From: JAGNLA01 sp964639885
GTDB taxonomy: Bacteria > Caldisericota > Caldisericia > JAAYUI01
Assembly (NCBI GenBank): GCA_964639885.1
Contig: CAZXEH010000012.1
Coordinates: 1 to 57,345, forward strand
Direction of reading: 5' to 3'
DNA: 57,345 bases
The translations under genes and the position numbers were made by a program. Of the stretch, positions 24,497-33,001 are shown piece by piece (position 1 is the stretch's first letter; every line of letters starts with the position of its first letter). The notes under the pieces are model-generated. The model ran no database searches. It saw only the letters and a list, made by a program, of their open reading frames with translations, and had not been told where the DNA came from.

Positions 24497-25285
24497 ATGA
24501 AAAAGAAAACCCTACAACCCATACGATCCATTATTCAGGCAGCATTCGTCCTCTATCTGGCTTGGTTTGCATTCAGTCCGGCATTTTCAGGCAATGGATG
24601 GGGTGGTTCAGTTCACAGCATCTGTCCGTTTGCTTCAATTGAAACCATGCCGACATTTCTTGCCTCAGGAGGAACTTCATTTGTGAGAGGGGCTTCACCA
24701 AACAATTTTGTTGTGACAGTTTCACTGATTGTGACGATCCTGATTGCAGGTGCAGCGTTTTGTGGGTGGCTTTGCCCTGTTGGTACAATCGGTGAGTGGC
24801 TGTTCAAGCTGAGAAAACTGTTTTGGAAAAAGAATATCAATTTACCGGATAAGGTTCACAAGGCAGCTTCATGGTTAAGATATGTTTTCCTCGCTGTCAT
24901 TCTTGTAATGTGTTTTCTGACGGTATCCCTCTGGTTTGCAAAAGTGGATCCGTTTTTTAACCTTTTCAGCCTAAAACTTTTTACAACCCTCGGTCTTGCT
25001 GTGGCGGTAGTGTTTATTGCAGGCTCAATGCTCATCGATAGGTTCTTCTGCAACTACCTTTGTCCTCTCGGGGCAGTCATAAAACCGGTTGCCAAACTTG
25101 CCGCTGTTGGGATTGTCAGAAATGAACAGATCTGCACAAGCTGCAAGGCTTGCGACAAAGCCTGCCCAAAGCGCATCCCCGTGAGCAGGCAAAGCAAGAT
25201 TGACAGGGGAGAATGCATCTCCTGCATGAGGTGCATCGAAAGCTGCCCAGTTTCTGGCACACTTGAAGAAAAAATAGGATGGTGA
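24497..25285 (+). CDS. NapH-like membrane [4Fe-4S] ferredoxin (module 2)
   Basis: This 262-residue paralog of the proteins at 22834 and 25931 keeps all key features: SICPFASIETMPTF, CX3CP motifs FCGWLCPVG and FCNYLCPLG, ferredoxin motifs CTSCKACDKACP and CISCMRCIESCP, and the KIGW terminus. The N-terminal part carries about two membrane helices before the first CX3CP, and the linker KLRKLFWKKNI is strongly basic, as expected for a cytoplasmic loop. AAAGGA precedes the ATG. The gene has its own operator-covered promoter upstream and a small partner gene three bases downstream. Confidence 0.88.
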   Translation: MKKKTLQPIRSIIQAAFVLYLAWFAFSPAFSGNGWGGSVHSICPFASIETMPTFLASGGTSFVRGASPNNFVVTVSLIVTILIAGAAFCGWLCPVGTIGEWLFKLRKLFWKKNINLPDKVHKAASWLRYVFLAVILVMCFLTVSLWFAKVDPFFNLFSLKLFTTLGLAVAVVFIAGSMLIDRFFCNYLCPLGAVIKPVAKLAAVGIVRNEQICTSCKACDKACPKRIPVSRQSKIDRGECISCMRCIESCPVSGTLEEKIGW

Positions 25286-25288
25286 ACG

Positions 25289-25720
25289 ATGAAAGGAAGA
25301 ATCTCTCCAGTTGTTGCAGGAATCGTGGTTACCGTTCTCTTTGTCGGTATTATCTATGCCACAAAACTGACCGGAGTCTGGAAATATCGTTCATCAGAAA
25401 GTTCCAAGACATCTGAAACTCAGCAAGTCAAGCCTCCTGAAAGCACAAAAACACCGCCACCATCGAACCAGACAAAAGATGACAAGACCGCTTCAATGAC
25501 CCTTGGACAATATTGTTGGGAAAGCAGAATTCCTCTGGCGTGTGCACAATCTTACCTTGGAATTGACCATGAGCAGTCAAGTCTTACAATCGGTGAAATC
25601 GCTGCCCTGAAAAACATGCAGGTCTCCTCGGTTATCAAAATGATAAAAGACTGCTATGAAGAAGAGGATGAAAATGAAGAAGGTCGTGGAGAGTCCGAAG
25701 GCGAGCGAGACGGAGACTAG
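25289..25720 (+). CDS. Membrane-anchored protein with one CX36C helical domain (module 2)
   Basis: The 143-residue product has an N-terminal membrane segment (about 7-27), a Ser/Thr/Pro-rich linker and one helical domain (LGQYCWESRIPLAC...MIKDC; 36 residues between the conserved Cys, plus an extra Cys at the domain start). A very acidic tail follows. The domain aligns with those of the module 1 and 3 partners through the pattern LxC-x4-LGI...(E/Q)(I/L)(A/S)...V-x2-M-I-x2-C. It overlaps no other gene and starts four bases after the NapH-like stop. Family not recognised; an extracytoplasmic redox or metal role is inference. Confidence 0.7.
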   Translation: MKGRISPVVAGIVVTVLFVGIIYATKLTGVWKYRSSESSKTSETQQVKPPESTKTPPPSNQTKDDKTASMTLGQYCWESRIPLACAQSYLGIDHEQSSLTIGEIAALKNMQVSSVIKMIKDCYEEEDENEEGRGESEGERDGD

Positions 25721-25747
25721 TCGGTAAAGAATTGCTTAATTGATTCC

Positions 25748-25780
25748 ATAGGCCTGGATAATCAAATCTGTCCAGGCTAT
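25748..25780 (+). terminator. Terminator after module 2
   Basis: Arms ATAGGCCTGGA (25748-25758) and TCCAGGCTAT (25771-25780), with one bulge, are followed by TTTATTTCTT. It lies 27 bases after the module 2 stop. Confidence 0.65.
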
Positions 25781-25884
25781 TTTATTTCTTCGACATCAGA
25801 TTAATTGATAATTATTACTGTAATTAGCACTGTATTTGAAAAGACAATGATCAATCGTTTTTAGTTTCATTTAACTTTCGGTTT

Positions 25885-25905
25885 AGTACTATTATCAATA
25901 GTACT
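25885..25905 (+). promoter_or_regulatory. Module 3 operator TACTA-N7-TAGTA
   Basis: A perfect inverted repeat with 9-bp arms AGTACTATT/AATAGTACT around ATC (25885-25905) contains the 17-base core seen before module 2. A TATTAT (25890-25895) inside it may be the -10; a -35 is not obvious. The ATG of module 3 follows 25 bases later after AAAGG. Confidence 0.6.
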
Positions 25906-25930
25906 ACTTAAGTTCGTTTGAAAGGTTGGT

Positions 25931-26722
25931 ATGAAAAAGAAAAACTATCAATTGATAAGGTATTTATCCCAGGCAGGCTTCTTCCTCTACTTCGTCTACA
26001 TGGTGTTCGGCACGGCAATTTTCGGCACTGGCGGAAGGGGAATGGAGTTGCATTCAATTTGCCCGATGGGTGCACTTGAAACACTCCCGACATTCCTCGC
26101 TTCAGGAGGAACCAATTTTGTGAGGGAAGCCTCAGGGAACAACCTCGTAATGCTTGGAGCACTGCTCCTTTCGGTCCTGGCATTCGGAGCTGCCTTTTGT
26201 GGCTGGGTCTGTCCGGTTGGCACACTTTCCGAGTGGCTCTACAAGTTCCGCAAATTATTCTTTAAAAAAGACATCAAGATTCCAGTCAAAGCACACAAAA
26301 TTCTTTCATGGCTTCGTTACGTCATGCTGGCTGCAGTTTTCGTCTTCGCATTTTTGACGGCTTCACTGTGGTTCGAACGATTTGACCCATTCATCAGCAT
26401 TTTCAGTCTTAGGGCATTGATGTTCCCGACAATCATTGTTGTCGGCGTGTTTGTGATTGGCTCGATGCTAATCGAACGCTTCTTCTGCAACTATGTCTGC
26501 CCACTGGGCGCTGTAATCAAACCGGTTGCAGCCCTTTCACCTACAGGCATCATCAGATCGGACTCATGCATCTCCTGTGGTGTATGCCATGACGTTTGCC
26601 CAAAGAGGATCAACTTTAACACAACCGCTTCAAAGATTGACAGAAGCGAGTGCATCTCCTGCATGAGGTGTGTTGAGGACTGCACCTGCTCCAACACTCT
26701 TGCGTACCAGATCGGATGGTGA
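25931..26722 (+). CDS. NapH-like membrane [4Fe-4S] ferredoxin (module 3)
   Basis: Third paralog, 263 residues. The motifs are SICPMGALETLPTF, CX3CP motifs FCGWVCPVG and FCNYVCPLG, a first ferredoxin motif CISCGVCHDVCP, and a second motif CISCMRCVEDCTC in which the Pro after the fourth Cys is replaced. It ends in QIGW. The substitution after the last cluster motif is the main difference from the other two copies and may tune the cluster. The SD is AAAGG. The gene is followed by its small partner, whose SD lies within the NapH-like C-terminal codons. Confidence 0.87.
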   Translation: MKKKNYQLIRYLSQAGFFLYFVYMVFGTAIFGTGGRGMELHSICPMGALETLPTFLASGGTNFVREASGNNLVMLGALLLSVLAFGAAFCGWVCPVGTLSEWLYKFRKLFFKKDIKIPVKAHKILSWLRYVMLAAVFVFAFLTASLWFERFDPFISIFSLRALMFPTIIVVGVFVIGSMLIERFFCNYVCPLGAVIKPVAALSPTGIIRSDSCISCGVCHDVCPKRINFNTTASKIDRSECISCMRCVEDCTCSNTLAYQIGW

Positions 26723-26727
26723 ACAAC

Positions 26728-27099
26728 ATGAAAAAAACAATCAAAATGCCTTTTATTGCCGGTATTCTCTTCCTGATCGTTTTCCTTGGACTGGTCATTA
26801 TCGCACAGAACAGCCCGCTTTGGAGCACAAGGAGTGAAGGTGAACATGGATTTGGCGGGGAAGAAGGCAAGCCCCCAGAACAAATAAAGATTTCATCGCT
26901 TGTAAACGGCGCAGGCATGGACAAACAGTGTGTCCTGTCAACGCTTGGCATTGATGATTCCCAGCTTGAGCTGACTTTTGGCCAGTTATCCGAGAAAACG
27001 GGCCAGCCGGTGAGAGATATGATCGAAAAGATCATGGGTTGTCGCTCAAATAATGAGAAGAACGAAACCGGGGAATCAGGTGAGGGAGGTGATCGGTAG
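26728..27099 (+). CDS. Membrane-anchored protein with one CX36C helical domain (module 3)
   Basis: The 123-residue product has an N-terminal membrane segment (about 6-26), a short Gly/Glu-rich linker and a helical domain ...GAGMDKQC-VLSTLGI...MIEKIMGC with 36 residues between the two conserved Cys, then an acidic tail. It is the partner of the NapH-like gene just upstream. The ATG at 26728 is preferred over 26716 because it gives the same start spacing and MKK-type N-terminus as the other modules, with GGATGG acting as SD. Function unknown. Confidence 0.68.
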   Translation: MKKTIKMPFIAGILFLIVFLGLVIIAQNSPLWSTRSEGEHGFGGEEGKPPEQIKISSLVNGAGMDKQCVLSTLGIDDSQLELTFGQLSEKTGQPVRDMIEKIMGCRSNNEKNETGESGEGGDR

Positions 27100-27158
27100 C
27101 GCAAAAAATTACAGAAATTCACAAATAAACTCCATCAACCGTTAAGTCCTTTAATCAT

Positions 27159-27191
27159 GACCGACCCCGCAAGACAATCGTGGAGCCGGTC
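27159..27191 (+). terminator. Probable terminator after module 3
   Basis: GACCG (27159-27163) pairs with CGGTC (27187-27191), with an imperfect inner stem CCCCGC/GTGGAG, followed by TTTTTCTTTTC. The stem is interrupted but the T-tract is good. Confidence 0.55.
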
Positions 27192-27202
27192 TTTTTCTTT
27201 TC

Positions 27203-27242
27203 TTGACAAAAATGATTGACTGATTTAATATACTATCTAGTA
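27203..27242 (+). promoter_or_regulatory. mrp operon promoter with TACTA-N2-TAGTA palindrome
   Basis: TTGACA (27203-27208), an exact 17-base spacer and TAATAT (27226-27231) form a strong promoter. The palindrome TACTATCTAGTA (27231-27242) begins at the last -10 base and covers the expected start site. Its half-sites match those before the three modules but the spacing is two rather than seven. The leader of about 120 bases holds a weak AGCCAC/GTGGCT hairpin (27297-27327). Confidence 0.6.
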
Positions 27243-27363
27243 ATGAAATACTTGTTAGCGCTGAACCCTTTGCTCTACTTCAATCTTTAACGGTTTAGCC
27301 ACTTACATCTGTTCCATTTCCGTGGCTTTGGCCATAAAATGCAATCATCCCGAAAGGAGATTC

Positions 27364-28428
27364 ATGATTGACAGAAATGAAGTTATGAAAGCTCTTGGAA
27401 CCGTAATGGATCCAGAGCTTGGAGCCGATCTGGTTACACTTGGAATGATCAGGGATTTGGATATCGAAGATTCAGGCAAGGTCAAAGTAACCGTAGCCCT
27501 CACCGTTCCAGGCTGTCCGATGAAGAACAAGATAGGAACCGACGTGAAGCAGGCCGTTTCGGCAGTCGCTGGCGTAAAGGAAGTCGATGTCATCTTTGGC
27601 TCGATGAACGACATGGAGCGTGCCAACACAGCAGGCAAAGCCAAGGAAGCACAGAAACAGACAGCCAACCCACTTGAGAAGCTCTCAGGAAAACCGATCA
27701 AACACATCATCGCTGTCGGTTCAGGGAAGGGTGGAGTTGGTAAATCACTCGTCAGTTCGCTTCTCACCGTTGCCCTCAGACGTAAGGGTTACAAGGTCGG
27801 CATCCTTGACGCTGACATCACTGGCCCATCGATTCCAATGATGTTTGGCCAGAAGGGACTCCTTAACGGCAGCAAGCAGGGAGTTTCGCCAAGAGAGACA
27901 AAGACTGGCATCAAGATGGTTTCAATGAACCTTCTGGTTCCAGACCCAACACTGCCGGTAATCTGGAGAGGCCCGGTTCTTGCCGGTGTTCTCAGGCAGT
28001 TCTATACAGACGTTGAATGGGGTGATCTCGATTATCTGATCATCGACCTTCCGCCTGGAACGGCCGATGTCCCACTCACCGTTTTCCAAATCTACCCGCT
28101 TGATGGAATGGTTGTTGTCACAAGCCCACAGGAACTGGCAAACATGGTTGTTACCAAGGCTCTTAAGATGGCTGAGGAGATGAAGATACCGCTGGTGGGT
28201 ATCATCGAGAACATGACCCACTTCACCTGCCCTGATGGGAAAATCATTGAAGTGTTCGGCCCGTCAAGGGTTCGCGAACGCTGCAAACAGGGTGGCGCAC
28301 AGTATCTTGGCGGCATCGAAATCAATCCGACATTTGCCGGTCATGCCGACACAGGAACCATTGAAGACGTGGCCATGCCGGAAGCAGTCGAAAATTTGGC
28401 AAAAATAATTGAAGGAAAAGGTAAATGA
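27364..28428 (+). CDS. mrp: Mrp/ApbC-type P-loop Fe-S carrier ATPase
   Basis: Mrp/Nbp35-family ATPases bind and deliver [4Fe-4S] clusters to target enzymes. The 354-residue product has an N-terminal MIP18/DUF59 domain (about 1-80; VMDPELGADLVTLGMI and VPGCPMKN), a deviant Walker A GSGKGGVGKS at about 120, Walker switch motifs DADITGPSIP and LIIDLPPGTAD, and a THFTCPDG segment. The ATG at 27364 follows AAAGGAG. The gene heads a run continuing into a DUF1858-like gene (ATGA overlap), a secreted propeller protein and hypFCDE, consistent with Fe-S supply to hydrogenase-related enzymes. An in-frame ATG at 27322 lacks an SD. Confidence 0.93.
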   Translation: MIDRNEVMKALGTVMDPELGADLVTLGMIRDLDIEDSGKVKVTVALTVPGCPMKNKIGTDVKQAVSAVAGVKEVDVIFGSMNDMERANTAGKAKEAQKQTANPLEKLSGKPIKHIIAVGSGKGGVGKSLVSSLLTVALRRKGYKVGILDADITGPSIPMMFGQKGLLNGSKQGVSPRETKTGIKMVSMNLLVPDPTLPVIWRGPVLAGVLRQFYTDVEWGDLDYLIIDLPPGTADVPLTVFQIYPLDGMVVVTSPQELANMVVTKALKMAEEMKIPLVGIIENMTHFTCPDGKIIEVFGPSRVRERCKQGGAQYLGGIEINPTFAGHADTGTIEDVAMPEAVENLAKIIEGKGK

Positions 28429-28646
28429 ACATGGAAAATGAACAGAAAATAAACGAAAACATGACTTTTGGCGAAGTGATCGAGAAGTATCCACAGGTCA
28501 CACCAATTTTCTTCAAGTTCGGTCTCCACTGCATCGGCTGCATGGTAAGTGCCGTGGAATCAATTGCAGACGGTGCTGCTGCTCACGGAATCGATGCCAA
28601 GGAACTGGTAAAGGCTCTTAACGAGGAACTAGCAAAGCCAAGCTAG
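28425..28646 (+). CDS. DUF1858-like small protein with CxxC
   Basis: The 73-residue product has the DUF1858/ScdA-N-like pattern: MTFGEVIEKYPQVTPIFFKFGLHCIGC near the N-terminus, followed by a helical segment ending in ALNEEL. The CIGC pair is characteristic; related proteins are linked to Fe-S or nitrosative-stress repair. Its ATG overlaps the mrp stop (ATGA), so translation is coupled, which supports a shared role in cluster handling. Confidence 0.88.
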   Translation: MNMENEQKINENMTFGEVIEKYPQVTPIFFKFGLHCIGCMVSAVESIADGAAAHGIDAKELVKALNEELAKPS

Positions 28647-28681
28647 ACAAAAACGCCCATATACAATATCATTATGCTGCG

Positions 28682-30817
28682 ATGGTCTTTAGATCAGGCA
28701 GATTTATTCTGCTGGCTTTAATATTATTGGCTGCAAGCGTGTCAGCCCAGTCGGATGACTGGTTCACATACCGACACGACAGCAAACGCTCAGGCTCAAG
28801 CAGCCTTAACATACCCCCACCCCTGCTCAAGGTCAGGGCTTTTGCCTGCGGTGAGCTGCTTGACAACGAAGCTGCAGTACAGGGCAACTTCGCATACGCC
28901 GGAACAAACAGCCTCAGCTGCCTCAACCTGACAAACGGAGTAACAGAGTGGACGGTTCCTTTCGAATCGAAAATTACAACCACACCCCTGGTTCTAAGGG
29001 ATAAAATCCTCGTTGGGAGCGAAGATGGAACCATCACCTGCATCAATACGGATACATCCAGAACCCTTTGGAAGATTGAAAAACTTGGCAAGATTGTAAA
29101 AGGCTTTTGCTTTAACAAAGGAACCGCTTACTTCACGACAACTTTTGGAATCATAGGCGCCCTGAAGCTTGACGGCACCTTCATATTTAAAAATACAAAC
29201 AAATACCCGATCTCATGTGCCCCTGCGCTGTCGGACGGCAAACTCATTGTTGGCGATGACAAAGGCGTGATCCACTGCCTCAATGCAGACTCCGGCAAAC
29301 CGATCTGGACAAATGAAGGAAAATCGACCGACATCATTGGCGGATTCAACATTCTTGACGGTCGCATTTTCTACGGCAGCTTTGACAACAACATCTATTG
29401 CATCAGCTCTGAGGATGGCAAACCTGTCTGGCAACGGAGAGTCGATGGCTGGGTTCAGTCTCCACCAATTGCAATCGATGGAATCGTCTACTTCCAGATC
29501 AGGCACACAAAACTCCTCGGCTATGACATCAACACAGGTGAAAAACGTTGCGAGTACGAGTATCAACCAAGCAAAGCTGAGATGATTGCAACCGGCAAAA
29601 CCATCTTCATCGGCAGCAACAGGCGCATTGAAGCCCTCACCACATGTGAGATGCAGGAAACATGGCACTATGAGTTCAGCGATGAACAGATAACCTCACT
29701 TTCAATTGGCGGCACCTACGTTCTCATCGGCACCTCCCTTGGCAGGATTTACCAGTTCAAGGCAGGGCCAAATCTGGATGTTACACCAAAAAAGATCGAC
29801 ATAGACGTATTGACGACACAGGGCGACACCGATTTCCAGTTCACGGTGAAAAACTCAAGAAATGATGAATGGCCGACGATGCTCGAGGGCGACGTTTCAA
29901 CCGATGCTTCATGGCTCTATCTCCCTGAACCGCTCTTCAAGGTTCCAACCGGCGAAAGTGTCGACCTGAAAGCCATGATCGTGCGACAGGAACTGAAAAA
30001 TCCAGGTTCCTACTCGACAGAGCTGGTCGTCTCCTCGAACGGTGGATCATACAAAGTCCCAGTCAGCCTTCACTTTATTGATCCCAACCCGCCGAAGCTG
30101 TGCATCGACCAAACCTCAATAGACATGGGCTCCATCCAGTCCGGAACGATCAAAAAATGCTCAGTGAAAGTGACAAACTGTGGCAAAGGCGTACTTCATC
30201 TGACAATCGGCACGAAAACCTTTGGTGACTGGCTGGTTGCAAACCGTGTCACGGCAGACATTGCCGAGGGATCAACTGAAGAAATAACGGTGCTTGCAAG
30301 GGGTGACAGGATGACGACTTCACCGGGTGAGGACTGCACCTACTCCGGTGTACTTTCGATCGCCACAAATGTCGATCCTGAGCCAATCTCTGTCCCTGTC
30401 AAAATCAGGTGTTACGGCATCCCGATCCCAACCAACATCCGAATCCAGATTGGAAACGAAAATGTGAATGTCAACGGCAGCACTGTCAATTTCAAACCGG
30501 CAAGCTACATAAACAGCTCAAGGACAATGGTTCCGCTCAGGCTCATCGGCGAGGCGTTCTTTGCCCAGGTCAACTGGTACGAGGACACAAAGACAATAAC
30601 CATCAGCTCCTGCACCACCCAGTCAAGGTTTACAATCGGCTCAAAGATTGCTGAAATCATCACCCATGACGGCGTTTTGGAAAAACCGATTGATGTTCCG
30701 CCAGAAATCAAAAATGGCAGGACGTTCATTCCGATAAGGGCAGTATCTGAAATCCTTGGCGGCAAAACCTCCTGGGAAAACGAGACAAAAACAGTAGTGA
30801 TCACATACGAGCCATAA
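28682..30817 (+). CDS. Secreted PQQ-like beta-propeller protein with copper-amine-oxidase-N-like tail (paralog)
   Basis: The 711-residue product is related in layout to the protein at 9422. It has a signal peptide (about 1-22), propeller repeats to about 360 (CLNADSGKPIW, CISSEDGKPVW), Ig-like/BACON-like stretches (about 370-590), then a stalk-type tail with SSRTMVPLRLIGEAFFAQVNW and a second NGRTFIPIRAVSEILGG unit. It lies 36 bases after the DUF1858-like gene, and its TAA is directly followed by the hypF GTG, so it appears to be inside the mrp-hyp operon. No SD is clear before the ATG at 28682. Why a surface protein is encoded among hydrogenase maturation genes is unclear. Confidence 0.85.
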   Translation: MVFRSGRFILLALILLAASVSAQSDDWFTYRHDSKRSGSSSLNIPPPLLKVRAFACGELLDNEAAVQGNFAYAGTNSLSCLNLTNGVTEWTVPFESKITTTPLVLRDKILVGSEDGTITCINTDTSRTLWKIEKLGKIVKGFCFNKGTAYFTTTFGIIGALKLDGTFIFKNTNKYPISCAPALSDGKLIVGDDKGVIHCLNADSGKPIWTNEGKSTDIIGGFNILDGRIFYGSFDNNIYCISSEDGKPVWQRRVDGWVQSPPIAIDGIVYFQIRHTKLLGYDINTGEKRCEYEYQPSKAEMIATGKTIFIGSNRRIEALTTCEMQETWHYEFSDEQITSLSIGGTYVLIGTSLGRIYQFKAGPNLDVTPKKIDIDVLTTQGDTDFQFTVKNSRNDEWPTMLEGDVSTDASWLYLPEPLFKVPTGESVDLKAMIVRQELKNPGSYSTELVVSSNGGSYKVPVSLHFIDPNPPKLCIDQTSIDMGSIQSGTIKKCSVKVTNCGKGVLHLTIGTKTFGDWLVANRVTADIAEGSTEEITVLARGDRMTTSPGEDCTYSGVLSIATNVDPEPISVPVKIRCYGIPIPTNIRIQIGNENVNVNGSTVNFKPASYINSSRTMVPLRLIGEAFFAQVNWYEDTKTITISSCTTQSRFTIGSKIAEIITHDGVLEKPIDVPPEIKNGRTFIPIRAVSEILGGKTSWENETKTVVITYEP

Positions 30818-32998
30818 GTGCAAAAGAGATTCATCATCAGAGGAATTGTTCAGGGCGTTGGCTTCAGACCGTTTGTCTACCGCGTTGCAATTGCTGGTGG
30901 ACTGAAAGGGTTTGTCAGGAATATTGGTGATGGAGTCGAGGCCGTATTTGAAGGATCGCAAGAGCAGATAGACTCAGCAATGCACGACATCAGGCATTCA
31001 CACCCACCAATGGCAAGGGTTGAAAACATCTTTGAGTCAGAATTTTCAGGTGACCCATTCGTTGATTTCAAGATACTGAAAACCCCGGACGATTGCCCAA
31101 CCGATGTCATCATTCCTCCAGACATAGGCATCTGCGACAACTGCAGGCGCGAACTGCTCGATCCCCAAAACAGAAGGCATGACCATCTCATGATTTCGTG
31201 CACCGATTGCGGCCCAAGAATGAGCATCACAAGAACGCTTCCCTACGACCGGCACACCACATCGGCAGGCGATTTTTCCATGTGCCCAACATGCAAAACC
31301 GAATACACCAAACCGACAGACCGGCGCTACCACGCCCAGACAATCGCCTGCAACGATTGCGGACCAAAAGTCTGGATGGGCGACCTTGAAGGGATTGAAG
31401 CTGTTGAAGAGGCAAAAAGGCTGATTCTCAAAGGTGGAGTGGTTGCAATCAAGGGCATCGGCGGATTCCACCTCGCCTGTCTTGCAACAGATGAGAAAGC
31501 CTGCACCAAAATAAGGGAAATCAAACACCGTGGCAACGAACCAATGGCTGTCATGGTTTTTGACATGGCTCAAGCCAGAAAGCTGGCTACAATCGATGAA
31601 TGCTCAGAAAAATGGCTGACCGGCTGGCAAAAGCCAATCATCCTTGTACCAAAGTCGGAGGGCTATAATTTGGCTGATTCGGTTGCACCAGGCACTGACA
31701 AAATAGGCATCTTTCTCCCGTACACCCCCGTTCAGGTGAAACTGATGCAGGACATGCCGCCAATCGTTCTCACCTCTGCAAACATTCACGACGAACCAAT
31801 TTCTACAACCGAAAAAGACCAGCTGGTGAAAGACATTTTGACCAACGACCGAGAGATAGTCGTTCCTCTGGATGACTCGGTTGCAAGGTGCATAAACAGT
31901 GAAATCCAGCTTGTCAGGCGTGCAAGGGGGTTTGTGCCTCAAACCTTTCCGATTGAAACGCCAAAGAGAGTGCTTGCCCTTGGCCCACAAATGAAGTCCA
32001 CGTTTGCATTTTTCTGGAACAACAAGAGTCTCGTAGGCCACCACATCGGTGAGATGGGCAACCCTGCAACATATGAGCGATACAGGGAATCGCTTGCCCA
32101 GTATCGCAAACTGTTTGGCTTTGAAGAAGAGGTGACGGCTTACGACCTGCACCCTGACTACACCGCAACAAAGCACAGGCAGGAACTGTCGAGTGCAAAA
32201 GAGTTTGTTGCCATACAACACCATGAAGCCCACATCGCATCGGTGATTGCCGAACATGGCATCAGGGAAAAAGTCATCGGCATCGCTGCTGACGGAACCG
32301 GCTACGGTCACGACGGCACAATCTGGGGTTGTGAGTTTTTCATCGCTGAAAATTTCAAATTCACTCGAGTTGCCCACCTGCTTCCGTTCAGGCTTCCGGG
32401 TGGCGAGGTGGCTGTCAAGGATTGCAAACGTGTGGCTTTCTCACTTGCTGTACAGGCAGGAGCAACGTTTGAAACTGGTGAACCGGATCTCGACACCATC
32501 ATGAAGCTCCAGCTCGAGAAAAACATCAACAGTCCGACAACATCAAGCCTTGGCAGACTCTTCGACGGATTCTCGGTGGTTGCTGGCATGGGAGAAACCG
32601 CAACCTTTGAGGCTGAACTGGCGATAAAACTCGAATCAGCCTACAAACCCGATAAACCTTACGTCTTCCCCATCATCGAAAACGACATGCCAATGATCGA
32701 CTGGCGACCAGCATTCCTTGAGGCTCTGGAGAAGAAAGGCAACATCTCTGGCAGGTTCCATTCAGGGCTGGCAAACGCTTTTGTAGAAATGTGCATGAGG
32801 CTCAGAGAAAAAACATCGTCAAACACCGTTGCACTCTCTGGTGGGTGCTTTTTAAACCTTGTTTTCATCAATCTGGTTACAAACGCCCTTAAACAAAGGG
32901 GATTTTTGGTTTATACAAACAACATGCTGCCGCCTGGCGACGGATGTGTGAGCTTTGGCCAGGGGGCTATTGTTTGTGCTAATTCAGGAGGAAATTGA
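30818..32998 (+). CDS. hypF: Hydrogenase maturation carbamoyltransferase HypF
   Basis: HypF makes the carbamoyl group that becomes the cyanide ligands of NiFe hydrogenases, working with HypE. The 726-residue product shows the full domain order: N-terminal acylphosphatase (FIIRGIVQGVGFRPFVYR, residues 4-21), two zinc-finger pairs (CDNC...CTDCGPR; CPTC...CNDCGPK), a YrdC-like domain (GGVVAIKGIGGFHLAC) and a Kae1-like C-terminal domain (HHEAHIASVIAEH, GIAADGTGYG, ALSGGCFLN). Translation starts at GTG 30818, directly after the previous stop. hypC follows after three bases. Confidence 0.96.
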   Translation: MQKRFIIRGIVQGVGFRPFVYRVAIAGGLKGFVRNIGDGVEAVFEGSQEQIDSAMHDIRHSHPPMARVENIFESEFSGDPFVDFKILKTPDDCPTDVIIPPDIGICDNCRRELLDPQNRRHDHLMISCTDCGPRMSITRTLPYDRHTTSAGDFSMCPTCKTEYTKPTDRRYHAQTIACNDCGPKVWMGDLEGIEAVEEAKRLILKGGVVAIKGIGGFHLACLATDEKACTKIREIKHRGNEPMAVMVFDMAQARKLATIDECSEKWLTGWQKPIILVPKSEGYNLADSVAPGTDKIGIFLPYTPVQVKLMQDMPPIVLTSANIHDEPISTTEKDQLVKDILTNDREIVVPLDDSVARCINSEIQLVRRARGFVPQTFPIETPKRVLALGPQMKSTFAFFWNNKSLVGHHIGEMGNPATYERYRESLAQYRKLFGFEEEVTAYDLHPDYTATKHRQELSSAKEFVAIQHHEAHIASVIAEHGIREKVIGIAADGTGYGHDGTIWGCEFFIAENFKFTRVAHLLPFRLPGGEVAVKDCKRVAFSLAVQAGATFETGEPDLDTIMKLQLEKNINSPTTSSLGRLFDGFSVVAGMGETATFEAELAIKLESAYKPDKPYVFPIIENDMPMIDWRPAFLEALEKKGNISGRFHSGLANAFVEMCMRLREKTSSNTVALSGGCFLNLVFINLVTNALKQRGFLVYTNNMLPPGDGCVSFGQGAIVCANSGGN

Positions 32999-33001
32999 CT
33001 T

